A stretch of DNA of 24,999 nt, from NCBI GenBank assembly GCA_035934405.1, contig DASYXW010000086.1, forward strand, positions 1 to 24,999. The letters run 5' to 3'. The notes beneath the pieces were generated by a model that saw only the letters and a program-made list of their open reading frames with translations, was not told where the DNA came from and ran no database searches. This DNA is from DASYXW01 sp035934405 (lineage in GTDB: Bacteria; Acidobacteriota; Terriglobia; UBA7540). A program made the translations under genes and the position numbers. This document shows positions 1 through 7,311 of the stretch, piece by piece. The stretch's first letter is position 1. Each line of letters starts with the position of its first letter.

Positions 1-10
1 TTCCCTTACT

Positions 11-100
11 GTCATTCCCGCGAAAGCGGGAATCCATTGCGCAAGGCGCAGTGCACGCTCAGTTTGTCGCGACATGGATCCCCGCTTTCGCGGGGATGAC
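11..100. repeat. Paired palindromic repeat (dRS3-like arms in inverted orientation)
   Basis: Two 26-bp arms at 11-36 and 75-100 are near-perfect inverted copies of each other. Each arm is itself a hairpin, CCCGC-GAAA-GCGGG on the left and CCCCGC-TTTC-GCGGGG on the right. Positions 14-33 read ATTCCCGCGAAAGCGGGAAT, which fits the ATTCCC-N8-GGGAAT form of the neisserial dRS3 repeat and of similar repeats in other bacteria. The outer ends read GTCAT and ATGAC, so the unit resembles a small non-autonomous mobile repeat. No coding potential is seen. Confidence 0.75.
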
Positions 101-157
101 GGCGGTGAAGAGTGTCTGTAAACATCAAAGTGAGTCACTACCGTTTTCCGTTTCCCG

Positions 158-187
158 TTGACAACGCCCGTCGCGATAAGAGACAAT
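158..187 (+). promoter_or_regulatory. Candidate sigma-70 promoter for pyrG
   Basis: A perfect TTGACA at 158-163 is followed after 18 nt by GACAAT at 182-187, which matches four of six bases of the -10 consensus. This would leave a leader of about 135 nt before the pyrG start at 329. The -35 is strong and the -10 weak, so this is a candidate only. Confidence 0.35.
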
Positions 188-328
188 CGTCCGTACCGAA
201 TCCTTCCGAGTTGCAGCACTTCGGTACAACGCAAGCAATCGCGCGTCGCGCCAACGGCGGGCGAACGCGCTGGGCGATGGGCCTGTGCGGCGAATTTCTC
301 AATCCGACAACTCATTTCAAGGGGGCGT

Positions 329-1978
329 ATGGGTGCCAAATACATTTTTGTGACCGGCGGCGTGGTGAGCTCGCTCGGCAAAGGCCTGGCCTCGGCGTCC
401 ATCGGATGCCTGCTCGAGGCGCGCGGCCTGAAGGTGACCATTCTCAAGTTCGATCCCTACCTGAACGTCGATCCCGGCACGATGAGCCCGTTCCAGCACG
501 GCGAGGTGTTCGTCACCGACGACGGCGCCGAAACCGATCTCGACCTCGGGCACTACGAGCGCTACACGCACGCGCGGATGTCGCGCGACAACAACTGCAC
601 GGCCGGGCGCATCTATGAGAGCATCATCAGCAAGGAACGCAGAGGCGACTATCTAGGTAAGACCGTCCAGGTGATCCCCCACGTGACCAACGAAATCAAG
701 GACGCCATCCGCAAGGTGGCGAGCGACGTCGACGTGGTGATCGTGGAAGTGGGCGGCACGGTGGGCGACATCGAATCGCTGCCGTTTCTCGAAGCCATCC
801 GCCAGATGCGGCAGGAGCAGGGGCGCGAAAACGCCGTCTTTGTCCACCTGACGCTGGTGCCCTTTATCGGCGCCTCGGGCGAGCTCAAAACCAAGCCGAC
901 GCAGCATTCCGTCCGCGAGCTCCGCGAGATCGGCATCCAGCCCGACATATTGCTTTGCCGCACCGACCGGTATCTTTCATCCGATCTCAAGAGCAAGATT
1001 GCCCTTTTCTGCAGCGTGCCCGAGGAGGCGGTGATTACCGCCAAGGACGTGGAGAGCATTTACGAAGTGCCGCTGGTGCTCGGGAGGGAAGGCTTGGACA
1101 CGCAGATTCTGCGCTGCCTGAAGCTCGAAACTCCAGAGCGGAACATGCAGGCCTGGGCGGAACTCGTCGAGCGCGTGAAGCATCCGGCTGGCGAGGTTTC
1201 GATCGGGATGGTGGGAAAGTACGTGGAGTACCAGGATTCCTACAAGAGCCTGAACGAGGCGCTGGTGCACGGCGGCATTGCCAACAACGTGAAAGTGAAT
1301 TTGGTGTGGATTGAAGCCGAAGGACTGGAGGGTGAGCACTGGCAGGATCAGCTCGCCGGTCTCGACGCCATTCTGGTGCCCGGCGGGTTCGGCAAGCGCG
1401 GCATTCCCGGCATGCTGCGGGCGATCGAATACGCCCGCACGCGCCAGGTGCCGTATTTCGGCATTTGCCTCGGCATGCAGTGCGCGGTGATCGAGTACGC
1501 GCGAAACGTCGCGGGCCTGGCGGGGGCGGACAGCTCAGAGTTTGATCCCTCGACCGCTCACCGCGTCATCTACAAGCTGCGCGAGTTGCGCGGCGTGGAT
1601 GAGCTTGGCGGCACCATGCGCCTCGGAGCATGGACGGCGCGACTCAAGCCCGGCTCCTTCGCCCATCAGGCCTACGGCACGCTCGAGATTTCAGAGCGCC
1701 ACCGGCATCGTTACGAGTTCAACCGCGAGTACGAAGAGGTGTTGGTGGCGAATGGCCTCGACATCACGGGCGCGACGCCCGACGGCACCTACGTCGAGAT
1801 TGTCGAGATTCGCAATCACCCGTGGTTCCTGGGCTGCCAGTTCCACCCGGAGTTTAAGTCGCGGCCGCTCGATCCGCATCCGTTGTTCAAGGCCTTTGTC
1901 GGCGCGGCGGTGGGGTTTAAAAAAACCCGATCCGGCCGGCCCGATGAGGCGCTGCGCGCAAAGGTGGCGCTAAAATAG
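329..1978 (+). CDS. pyrG: CTP synthase
   Basis: CTP synthase makes CTP from UTP, ATP and glutamine, the last step of pyrimidine nucleotide synthesis, in the cytoplasm. The 549-residue product matches the usual length of about 545. The N-terminal synthetase domain (about 1-265) opens with the P-loop-like GGVVSSLGKG near residues 10-19 and the KFDPYLNVDPGTMSP block at 40-54. The C-terminal class-I glutamine amidotransferase domain (about 290-530) has the nucleophile Cys380 in FGICLGMQ and His506/Glu508 in QFHPEF, completing the Cys-His-Glu triad. The ATG at 329 is chosen because AAGGGGG lies just upstream and MGAKYIFVTGGVVSS is the family N-terminus; the frame stays open upstream but that sequence is not family-like. 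It stands alone on the plus strand and is followed by a hairpin at 1987-2009. Confidence 0.97.
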   Translation: MGAKYIFVTGGVVSSLGKGLASASIGCLLEARGLKVTILKFDPYLNVDPGTMSPFQHGEVFVTDDGAETDLDLGHYERYTHARMSRDNNCTAGRIYESIISKERRGDYLGKTVQVIPHVTNEIKDAIRKVASDVDVVIVEVGGTVGDIESLPFLEAIRQMRQEQGRENAVFVHLTLVPFIGASGELKTKPTQHSVRELREIGIQPDILLCRTDRYLSSDLKSKIALFCSVPEEAVITAKDVESIYEVPLVLGREGLDTQILRCLKLETPERNMQAWAELVERVKHPAGEVSIGMVGKYVEYQDSYKSLNEALVHGGIANNVKVNLVWIEAEGLEGEHWQDQLAGLDAILVPGGFGKRGIPGMLRAIEYARTRQVPYFGICLGMQCAVIEYARNVAGLAGADSSEFDPSTAHRVIYKLRELRGVDELGGTMRLGAWTARLKPGSFAHQAYGTLEISERHRHRYEFNREYEEVLVANGLDITGATPDGTYVEIVEIRNHPWFLGCQFHPEFKSRPLDPHPLFKAFVGAAVGFKKTRSGRPDEALRAKVALK

Positions 1979-1986
1979 AAGAAGTG

Positions 1987-2009
1987 GGCACGGGCAGGAT
2001 GCCCGTGCC
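1987..2009. repeat. GC-rich hairpin repeat after pyrG, possible terminator
   Basis: A perfect 10-bp stem (GGCACGGGCA / TGCCCGTGCC) with a GGA loop lies 8 nt after the pyrG stop codon. No T-run follows on either strand, so it is not a classic intrinsic terminator. Such GGCACGGGCA palindromes are common dispersed intergenic repeats in some soil bacteria. A second, weaker inverted repeat (CCACGGTC at 2034-2041, GACCGTGG at 2058-2065) follows. Confidence 0.5.
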
Positions 2010-2136
2010 ACGAATACGATGACCCCGAAGGAGCCACGGTCCATTCGTCTTTCCACTGACCGTGGGTCTTATGCCCGGTGAAAAGCCGGCGGTCAGAGCA
2101 GGTCGCCGCGGCGACACCATGGCTATCCGCTGGCCG

Positions 2137-2985
2137 TTACCGAGTGTCGTCTAGCTCTTCGTCCGTAAATTCTACGAGTGAGTTGTAAACCTGCTTCGGG
2201 TCGGCACCGGTCCACTCGGTTGAGATAATCCTGCCCACCACGGGCCATTGGCGCATGCGAACGAAGGGCAGGCCCGGAAATGTCCTAATGTCCAAATGGT
2301 GGACAGGATCCGGGTGGAGAAGGCCCACTATCTCGATAGGATTCGACCACATCGAAACAAGCAGGAGCGCCGAAACACTCCGCCGGCAGGCAACGATCGC
2401 GCCCTTTTCACCTGGCTTGAAGAACACCGAGTTCTTAAGGTCGGTCACCCAAGTGACCGGCCCGGCCTGGCCTAACGGCATAGAGTATGTGAGACCAGAT
2501 ATGAGCAGGGCTTGGGCGCCCAGGTGATCGAACAGGGCGCGCGCGCCAAGGTGAGAGGATGTGATAGCCAAAACACGCGGCATAGAATAGTCTTTAAGCT
2601 GGTCTACCTTGCCGCTTACGGTGCTCCGCAACTTAGGTGTGATCAGGCCAAAGAAACCGCCGGTGTCCCGCCAGCTTGACTGTCCGGCAACTGCCTCGTC
2701 CTCCAGACTGGTCACTTCCAGCATGAACTCAGGGAGGTGCGGAGGCCGACACCTGAAATCCATGCCACCGCGGCCGGGATGCTCTGCCACTTCAGGAGAT
2801 AAGCCGTCGGAGCGTAGCCATGAAAACATGCGTGCTTCTGCACTCGCGGCTTCGGGATTGGCGGTACGTCTTCTCTGGAAAAGTGGGTAATGGCCAGGGT
2901 AGCGCTCATGCAGGAACGCTGCGTATGAGCCCACCACTTCCTGGGCGCTAATGAGATGGCTAAAAACCAAGGCGGATTCACTCAT
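2137..2985 (-). CDS. Hypothetical protein with nuclease-like motifs
   Basis: I do not recognise this 282-residue protein as a named family. It has no signal peptide and no clear membrane helix, so it is probably cytoplasmic. Residues 73-92 contain GGMDF (Asp76), then 13 residues later EVTSL (Glu90-Val-Thr92), and then a SGKVDQLKDY segment (Lys126, Gln129). A spaced Asp / Glu-x-x / Lys-Gln order in a predicted alpha-beta context is reminiscent of the PD-(D/E)XK nuclease core, but the third key position is Thr rather than Lys, so this is only a suggestion. Two start codons are adjacent, GTG at 2988 and ATG at 2985; the ATG is used here and the upstream GAAGAGG is a weak ribosome site. It converges with pyrG and lies upstream of nothing obvious, so the context gives no functional clue. 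Confidence 0.7.
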   Translation of the reverse strand: MSESALVFSHLISAQEVVGSYAAFLHERYPGHYPLFQRRRTANPEAASAEARMFSWLRSDGLSPEVAEHPGRGGMDFRCRPPHLPEFMLEVTSLEDEAVAGQSSWRDTGGFFGLITPKLRSTVSGKVDQLKDYSMPRVLAITSSHLGARALFDHLGAQALLISGLTYSMPLGQAGPVTWVTDLKNSVFFKPGEKGAIVACRRSVSALLLVSMWSNPIEIVGLLHPDPVHHLDIRTFPGLPFVRMRQWPVVGRIISTEWTGADPKQVYNSLVEFTDEELDDTR

Positions 2986-3049
2986 CACTATACGGCCTCT
3001 TCTCGACTGATGGCGTGGGGTTGCTTTCTACGCCCACGGGTCAGCACGT

Positions 3050-4654
3050 TCATGGCACGATGCAGGTATCGAAGAGTTTTTTCGTCTTGTCCGCGTCGAG
3101 TTCGCGGAGCTGCTCGTAGACCTCGATTATTTTATCCCGACTGCCTACTCCACAGTAGGCGAGGCCAAGGCTCATCCACGTGCGCGCGCTCTTCGGCTCC
3201 AATCGCACCGCTTCCGTCTCCGCTTGTACGGCTTTATCGTATCGCTGGAGATGATAGTAGTCGGCTCCGAGAGCCATCCAATCGTCAGGATTTTTCGGAT
3301 CCAAGCGCACCGCCTCCTGGTCCGCTTCTAGCGCTTTATCGTGTTGCTGGAATCGCCTGTAGGCATTCCCCAGATAGGTCCATGCCTCGGCATCCTTGGG
3401 GTCAAGGCGGACCGCTTCCTGCTCTGCTTTCACCGCTTTGTCATACTGATTGAGGTCGCTGTAGTCGAGCCCCAGATAAGACCATGCCTCCGCATTGTTG
3501 GGGCCGAGGCGCACGGCCTCTTGATCGGCTTCGAGGGCCTTGTCGACCTGCTGCAGGTCCGTGTAGTCGATCCCCAAATCGTACCAGGCAACGGCATCCT
3601 TTAAGTCTGATTGCACCGCCTTTTGGTCTGCCTCGAGGGCCTTGTCGTATTGCTCCAGTTCCCTGTAGTCAGTTCCCAGGCTCTTCCAGGCGGCACCATA
3701 TTGGGGGTTAAGACGCACCGCTTTCTGTTCCGCCTCCGAGGCCTTGTCGTATTCCTCGAGGTTACTGTAATCGACTCCCAAGATCCACCAAGCCGTGGAG
3801 TTCTGAGGATCGAGGTGGACTGCTTGCTCGTGTGCCCCGACGGCCTCATCATATTGTTGAAGGTTGCCATAGGCCTCGCCCAGTGCTATCCAAGCCAGAG
3901 CACTCTTTGGCTCGCTTTTTGTCCAACGCTGCGAAGCCTTCATGAGCCCCTCCCAATCGGATTTCGTCTCGAGTGCAGCCGCCCGTAGAAGCCACTCATC
4001 TTCGGTCTGCGATGCGGTCCTGGCGGCTTTGGCTTCAGTTTCCGCGCGTTCCGGCAAACCGGAAATCCAATCTGCCGGCAGGGCGAAGTTGAGGTTTTGT
4101 CCCTCGCTCACGTAAAACGTGGTAATGCCGATAAGTCGGCCCTGGTCATCAAACAAGCCGCCGCCTGAGGAGCCGGGTGAAATGGAAGCCGTGGTCTGGA
4201 TGTAGCGCAGCCCCGCCACAGAACGCAGCGCCGAAATCAAACCTGCGCTCAGTGTAAGTTCCAGACCCTCGGGCGCGCCGATGGCATAAACGCTCTGGCC
4301 CACCTTGAGGCTCTTGGCATCGCCGAGCGCGACGGACGGGGCGCTGAGCTTCGGCACGCTCAACTGGCAGAGGTCGCGGTCCGTGTCGGCATATTGCAGC
4401 GTGGCGGCGAAGGTCTTGCCGAGGCGGCTGACGGCGAGGCGCGGACCGTCCTCGGCTACGTGGCAGTTGGTGATCACTGCGCCCGGGCCAATCACCACGC
4501 CGCTCCCCTGGCTCACCGGCTTGCCCGCGGCGTCCGACACTTCCACCACCACCACGCTCGGCGACACCCGCTCGAAGATATGCTCCGGGGTCTCGGCTTC
4601 TGCCAGCGCACCGAGCAAGATCAAACTGAGGCTGTAAAGGGTTATCCGGTGCAT
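3050..4654 (-). CDS. Exported trypsin-like serine protease with C-terminal TPR repeats
   Basis: The 534-residue protein starts with a signal peptide (MHRITLYSLSLILLGALAEA, about 1-20), so it probably acts outside the cytoplasm. Residues about 25-200 form an HtrA/trypsin-type (S1C) protease domain with His65 in TNCHV, a candidate Asp94 in DTDRDLC, and Ser163 in PGSSGGG. No PDZ domain follows. Instead residues about 251-522 hold eight TPR units of 34 residues with the pattern AW..LG.DY..L.QYDKA..A.Q.AVRLDP, probably a docking surface for substrate or partner. The ATG at 4654 is preferred over an in-frame start at 4744 because it begins the signal peptide and has GAGGGG upstream. A TATAGT -10-like hexamer lies on the minus strand at 4673-4678. 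Its natural substrate cannot be read from the sequence. Confidence 0.9.
   Translation of the reverse strand: MHRITLYSLSLILLGALAEAETPEHIFERVSPSVVVVEVSDAAGKPVSQGSGVVIGPGAVITNCHVAEDGPRLAVSRLGKTFAATLQYADTDRDLCQLSVPKLSAPSVALGDAKSLKVGQSVYAIGAPEGLELTLSAGLISALRSVAGLRYIQTTASISPGSSGGGLFDDQGRLIGITTFYVSEGQNLNFALPADWISGLPERAETEAKAARTASQTEDEWLLRAAALETKSDWEGLMKASQRWTKSEPKSALAWIALGEAYGNLQQYDEAVGAHEQAVHLDPQNSTAWWILGVDYSNLEEYDKASEAEQKAVRLNPQYGAAWKSLGTDYRELEQYDKALEADQKAVQSDLKDAVAWYDLGIDYTDLQQVDKALEADQEAVRLGPNNAEAWSYLGLDYSDLNQYDKAVKAEQEAVRLDPKDAEAWTYLGNAYRRFQQHDKALEADQEAVRLDPKNPDDWMALGADYYHLQRYDKAVQAETEAVRLEPKSARTWMSLGLAYCGVGSRDKIIEVYEQLRELDADKTKKLFDTCIVP
3191..3904 (-). repeat. Seven 102-bp tandem repeats encoding TPR units
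   Basis: The region encodes protein residues 251-488 of the protease-TPR gene as seven consecutive 34-codon units. The units are similar at DNA level too; blocks meaning 'AVRLDPK' and 'YDKALEADQ' recur with few changes. This suggests recent expansion by unequal recombination. An eighth, more diverged unit follows toward the C-terminus. Confidence 0.75.
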
Positions 4655-4745
4655 GTACCCCTCGCTGGCAGTACTATAGCACCTTTGGGCGATCCACGAA
4701 GCAATCCCACCGGTCGCTCGCCATCGAATGCGGCTGGAAGGCAAG

Positions 4746-4827
4746 GGTAGTGGGTCAGTTTGACGTAGAGGCGGCTTTATGCCGCCACTAATGGTGGGGC
4801 AAACCTGCCGCTACATGTCCCACTACC
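4746..4827. repeat. Nested palindromic intergenic repeat
   Basis: Outer 9-bp arms GGTAGTGGG (4746-4754) and CCCACTACC (4819-4827) are perfect inverted copies. Inside lies a second hairpin with a GGCGGC/GCCGCC stem. The unit is about 82 bp, non-coding, and looks like a dispersed repeat rather than a terminator, as no T-run follows. Confidence 0.55.
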
Positions 4828-4837
4828 AACTTTCAGC

Positions 4838-4866
4838 TTGACAAGCGTGACCAGCTATGTCATAAT
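4838..4866 (+). promoter_or_regulatory. Strong sigma-70-type promoter
   Basis: Perfect -35 TTGACA at 4838-4843, a 17-nt spacer, and CATAAT (five of six) at 4861-4866, in an AT-rich stretch. Transcription would start near 4873 on the plus strand and run toward the peptidase gene, giving a leader of about 400 nt. Confidence 0.6.
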
Positions 4867-5284
4867 AAAAAATATCGCCGATGTCATTTATAACTACATC
4901 TTGTCTCTCGCGGCGCCCCGACTTAGGTTACGGCCATTCCGAACGCTGCGGGGCAGGGCTAAGTCAAAGCCGGAATGTTACTGATTCTAAAGGGAGACTT
5001 CCGGTGTCATCCCCGATTGGATTGCAGGCCCGAATGGCGGCGGGTTCAGCTTCGCGCCCGGCCAGCAGCGGCGGAGCCCGCAGCGCCATAAGCGTCTCGC
5101 GCCCGTCCCCCCAACCTCGGCCGTTATCACGATTCTGTCGCGACCGGCGGCGGCCGCGGAGCCAAACTAAGCGCGCGCGTACAACGAAGTCGGACGTAGC
5201 GCAATCAAACGAATGGCGGAGAGTTGCAGGCGGAGGACACGCTTACACCAGCTTCACAATCACTCCGACGCAGACTTCCAGGCG

Positions 5285-7297
5285 GTGACATGGGTGGGTA
5301 AAGACACGAATCTGAAGGGCAAAATTGCGATCCCTCGACTCCGGGTTATCGCTCTGATCCTCGTCCTGTCGGCGGCCTCCGTCTCTCGCGCTCAAGCGCA
5401 AGCATCCGTGGCGCGGTTCGAAGTCACCAATTACCTGATTCACGTTGGGCTGTATCCCGCAACCCACACCATCGTGGCCAAGGCCCGCATCAACTTCACT
5501 CCCGTCACGGACCTGAGCGCCATGAGCTTCAACCTGAACAGCAACCTGAAGGTGAAGACGGTGACCGACGCCGCCGGCCAGCCGGTCAGTTTCCACCAGG
5601 ATGGCCTCACGCTGGTGTTGTCTTTTTCAACCCCGCTCGCCTCGACCAAGCCTTCCTTTGTCACGGTGGAGTATTCCGGCACGCTCGGAACGGCTGACGG
5701 CAGTCCGGTGGAAGGGTTAAAACTAGCCTACATCGGACCCGAAGGGTCTTACCTGCTCTACCCGGCGGACTGGTTTCCGGTGAACGGTGACGGCCTGAAT
5801 CGGTTCTCGGCGGCGATCGCAGTGACGGTCCCATCCGACGAAACGGTGATCGCCTCGGGTAAAGCATCCGCTCCGGCGCCTGAGGCCGGCGGCTTGACCA
5901 CCACCTACGAGTACGACAACGCCTCCTTTCCGGGTACGGTGATTGCCGGGAAGTACACGGCCCAGCACGGTCCCGGCGACATCACGCTTTACCTGAAGCC
6001 CGCACACGAAAAATTGGCCGCAGCTTATGGGGAAAGCGCCGGCAAAATCATGGCCTTTTACTCCGACAAGTTCGGGCCGCTCGCGGATGGCCGCCTGGCC
6101 ATCGCGGAGATTGACGACGACACCGTGGGAGGCTACTCCGCCCCCGGCGTTGTGGCGCTCGCCTCGCGCGGCTTTTCCACTCCGGTGAATTACAAGCTTC
6201 TGGCGCACGAGATCTCCCACCAATGGTGGCGGTGTCTGGTGAGCCCGGCTACACCCGACGACGCCTTCCTGGATGAAGGTTTGGCGACGTATTCGGCGGC
6301 GATGTACGTCCAGCAGGAGGCGGGCGAGTCGGCGTTTGAAGATACCATGCACGAAGTCGAGATTAACTCTCTTACCCATGAGGAGGTCGCGCCCATCGCG
6401 CAGGCCGGGCGCCTGCACGAGTACACGCCGGAATACCAGTCGATCGTCTTCCAAAAGGGCGCCATGGTGTTCCACATGCTTCGCTGGGTCATCGGCGACG
6501 ACGCGTTTGTAAAGACGCTGCGAGCGCTGACGCAACAATACGTGGGGAAATCCGTCACCACGAGCGACTTCGAAAAGCTGGCCGAGAAGTCCAGCGGCCA
6601 GAACCTGCGGTATTTCTTTGCTCAATGGGTGGATTCGACCGGGGTGCCGCAGTTCAAGCGCACCTGGGCGGTGTATCGCACGCAGAAGGGTTACCAGGTG
6701 ATTGGCAAGATTACGCAAGACCTCGACATCTTCCGCATGCCGGTTGAGGTTCGCGTCTACACCGAAGGCCGCCGGCCCGCCAACGAGCGCGTCGACATGG
6801 TGGGAACGACGGCCGACTTCACCATCAACACCGTTACCCGGCCCACGCGTGTGGCGGTGGACCCGGCCAGCCGCATCCTGAAGTACGACGACCGGATCAA
6901 AGTGGACGTCGAGATGGCCAAGGGCGACCAGCTTGTGCAGGAACAGGCGTACCTCGAAGCGGTTGAGCAATACCGCAAGGTGCTGGAGATCAACAAGAAC
7001 AGTTCCCTGGCGCACTATCGGATTGGCGAGACCTTGTTCAAGCTTCACAATTACAACGCGGCGGCGGAGGAGTTGCGCGCCACGCTGGCGGGCGATTTGC
7101 AACCCAAGTGGGTGGAAGTGTGGAGTCACCTGCTGTTAGGCAAGATTTTCGACTCCACCGGACAGCGTGACCGCGCCTTGAACGAGTATCAGCGGGCCCT
7201 GCACACGAATGATAATACGCAAGGCGCGCTCGACGAGGCGACCAAGTACATTCAGAAGCCGTACAGTGAGGACACCAGCCACCAGGTTGGAACGTAG
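5285..7297 (+). CDS. Exported M1-family metallopeptidase with C-terminal TPR
   Basis: With the GTG start at 5285 the protein has 670 residues. A hydrophobic stretch near residues 20-38 (VIALILVLSAASVSRAQA) looks like a signal peptide, so it is probably periplasmic or secreted. An N-terminal beta-rich domain precedes the gluzincin site: His308-Glu309-x-x-His312 (HEISHQWW), then Glu331 after exactly 18 residues (DEGLATY), and a likely catalytic Tyr384 (YQSIVFQKGAMVFHML), as in M1 aminopeptidases and LTA4 hydrolase. The GAMEN motif that grips the peptide N-terminus is replaced by a GGYSAPG segment near 282-288, so true aminopeptidase activity is doubtful. Residues about 575-660 form two or three TPRs. 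The start is uncertain: ATG 5213, GTG 5285 and GTG 5294 are in frame; 5285 gives a reasonable signal-peptide N-terminus. Confidence 0.87.
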   Translation: MTWVGKDTNLKGKIAIPRLRVIALILVLSAASVSRAQAQASVARFEVTNYLIHVGLYPATHTIVAKARINFTPVTDLSAMSFNLNSNLKVKTVTDAAGQPVSFHQDGLTLVLSFSTPLASTKPSFVTVEYSGTLGTADGSPVEGLKLAYIGPEGSYLLYPADWFPVNGDGLNRFSAAIAVTVPSDETVIASGKASAPAPEAGGLTTTYEYDNASFPGTVIAGKYTAQHGPGDITLYLKPAHEKLAAAYGESAGKIMAFYSDKFGPLADGRLAIAEIDDDTVGGYSAPGVVALASRGFSTPVNYKLLAHEISHQWWRCLVSPATPDDAFLDEGLATYSAAMYVQQEAGESAFEDTMHEVEINSLTHEEVAPIAQAGRLHEYTPEYQSIVFQKGAMVFHMLRWVIGDDAFVKTLRALTQQYVGKSVTTSDFEKLAEKSSGQNLRYFFAQWVDSTGVPQFKRTWAVYRTQKGYQVIGKITQDLDIFRMPVEVRVYTEGRRPANERVDMVGTTADFTINTVTRPTRVAVDPASRILKYDDRIKVDVEMAKGDQLVQEQAYLEAVEQYRKVLEINKNSSLAHYRIGETLFKLHNYNAAAEELRATLAGDLQPKWVEVWSHLLLGKIFDSTGQRDRALNEYQRALHTNDNTQGALDEATKYIQKPYSEDTSHQVGT

Positions 7298-7311
7298 GCT
7301 AGACAGAGAGG

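Larger units (their letters stand above)
4655..5284. other. Long spacer between divergent genes, no convincing gene
   Basis: This stretch separates the minus-strand protease and the plus-strand peptidase. It holds a nested palindromic repeat (4746-4827) and a strong promoter (4838-4866). An open frame from 4881 to 5288 exists, but its translation is a Ser/Arg/Pro-rich mixture with no recognisable domain, and I do not call it a gene. Its stop codon overlaps the likely GTG start of the peptidase (GTGA at 5285-5288), which could allow translational coupling if the frame is real. Confidence 0.5.

Noticed and set aside
4881..5288. Open frame of 135 codons upstream of the M1 peptidase
   Set aside because: The translation is Ser/Arg/Pro-rich without any domain, typical of a chance frame in GC-rich DNA; mentioned only as a possible coupled leader.
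5723..7129. Long minus-strand open frame of 468 codons opposite the M1 peptidase gene
   Set aside because: It is antisense to a clearly conserved protein and its translation is Arg/His/Val-rich with no motif; it reflects GC-skewed codon use.
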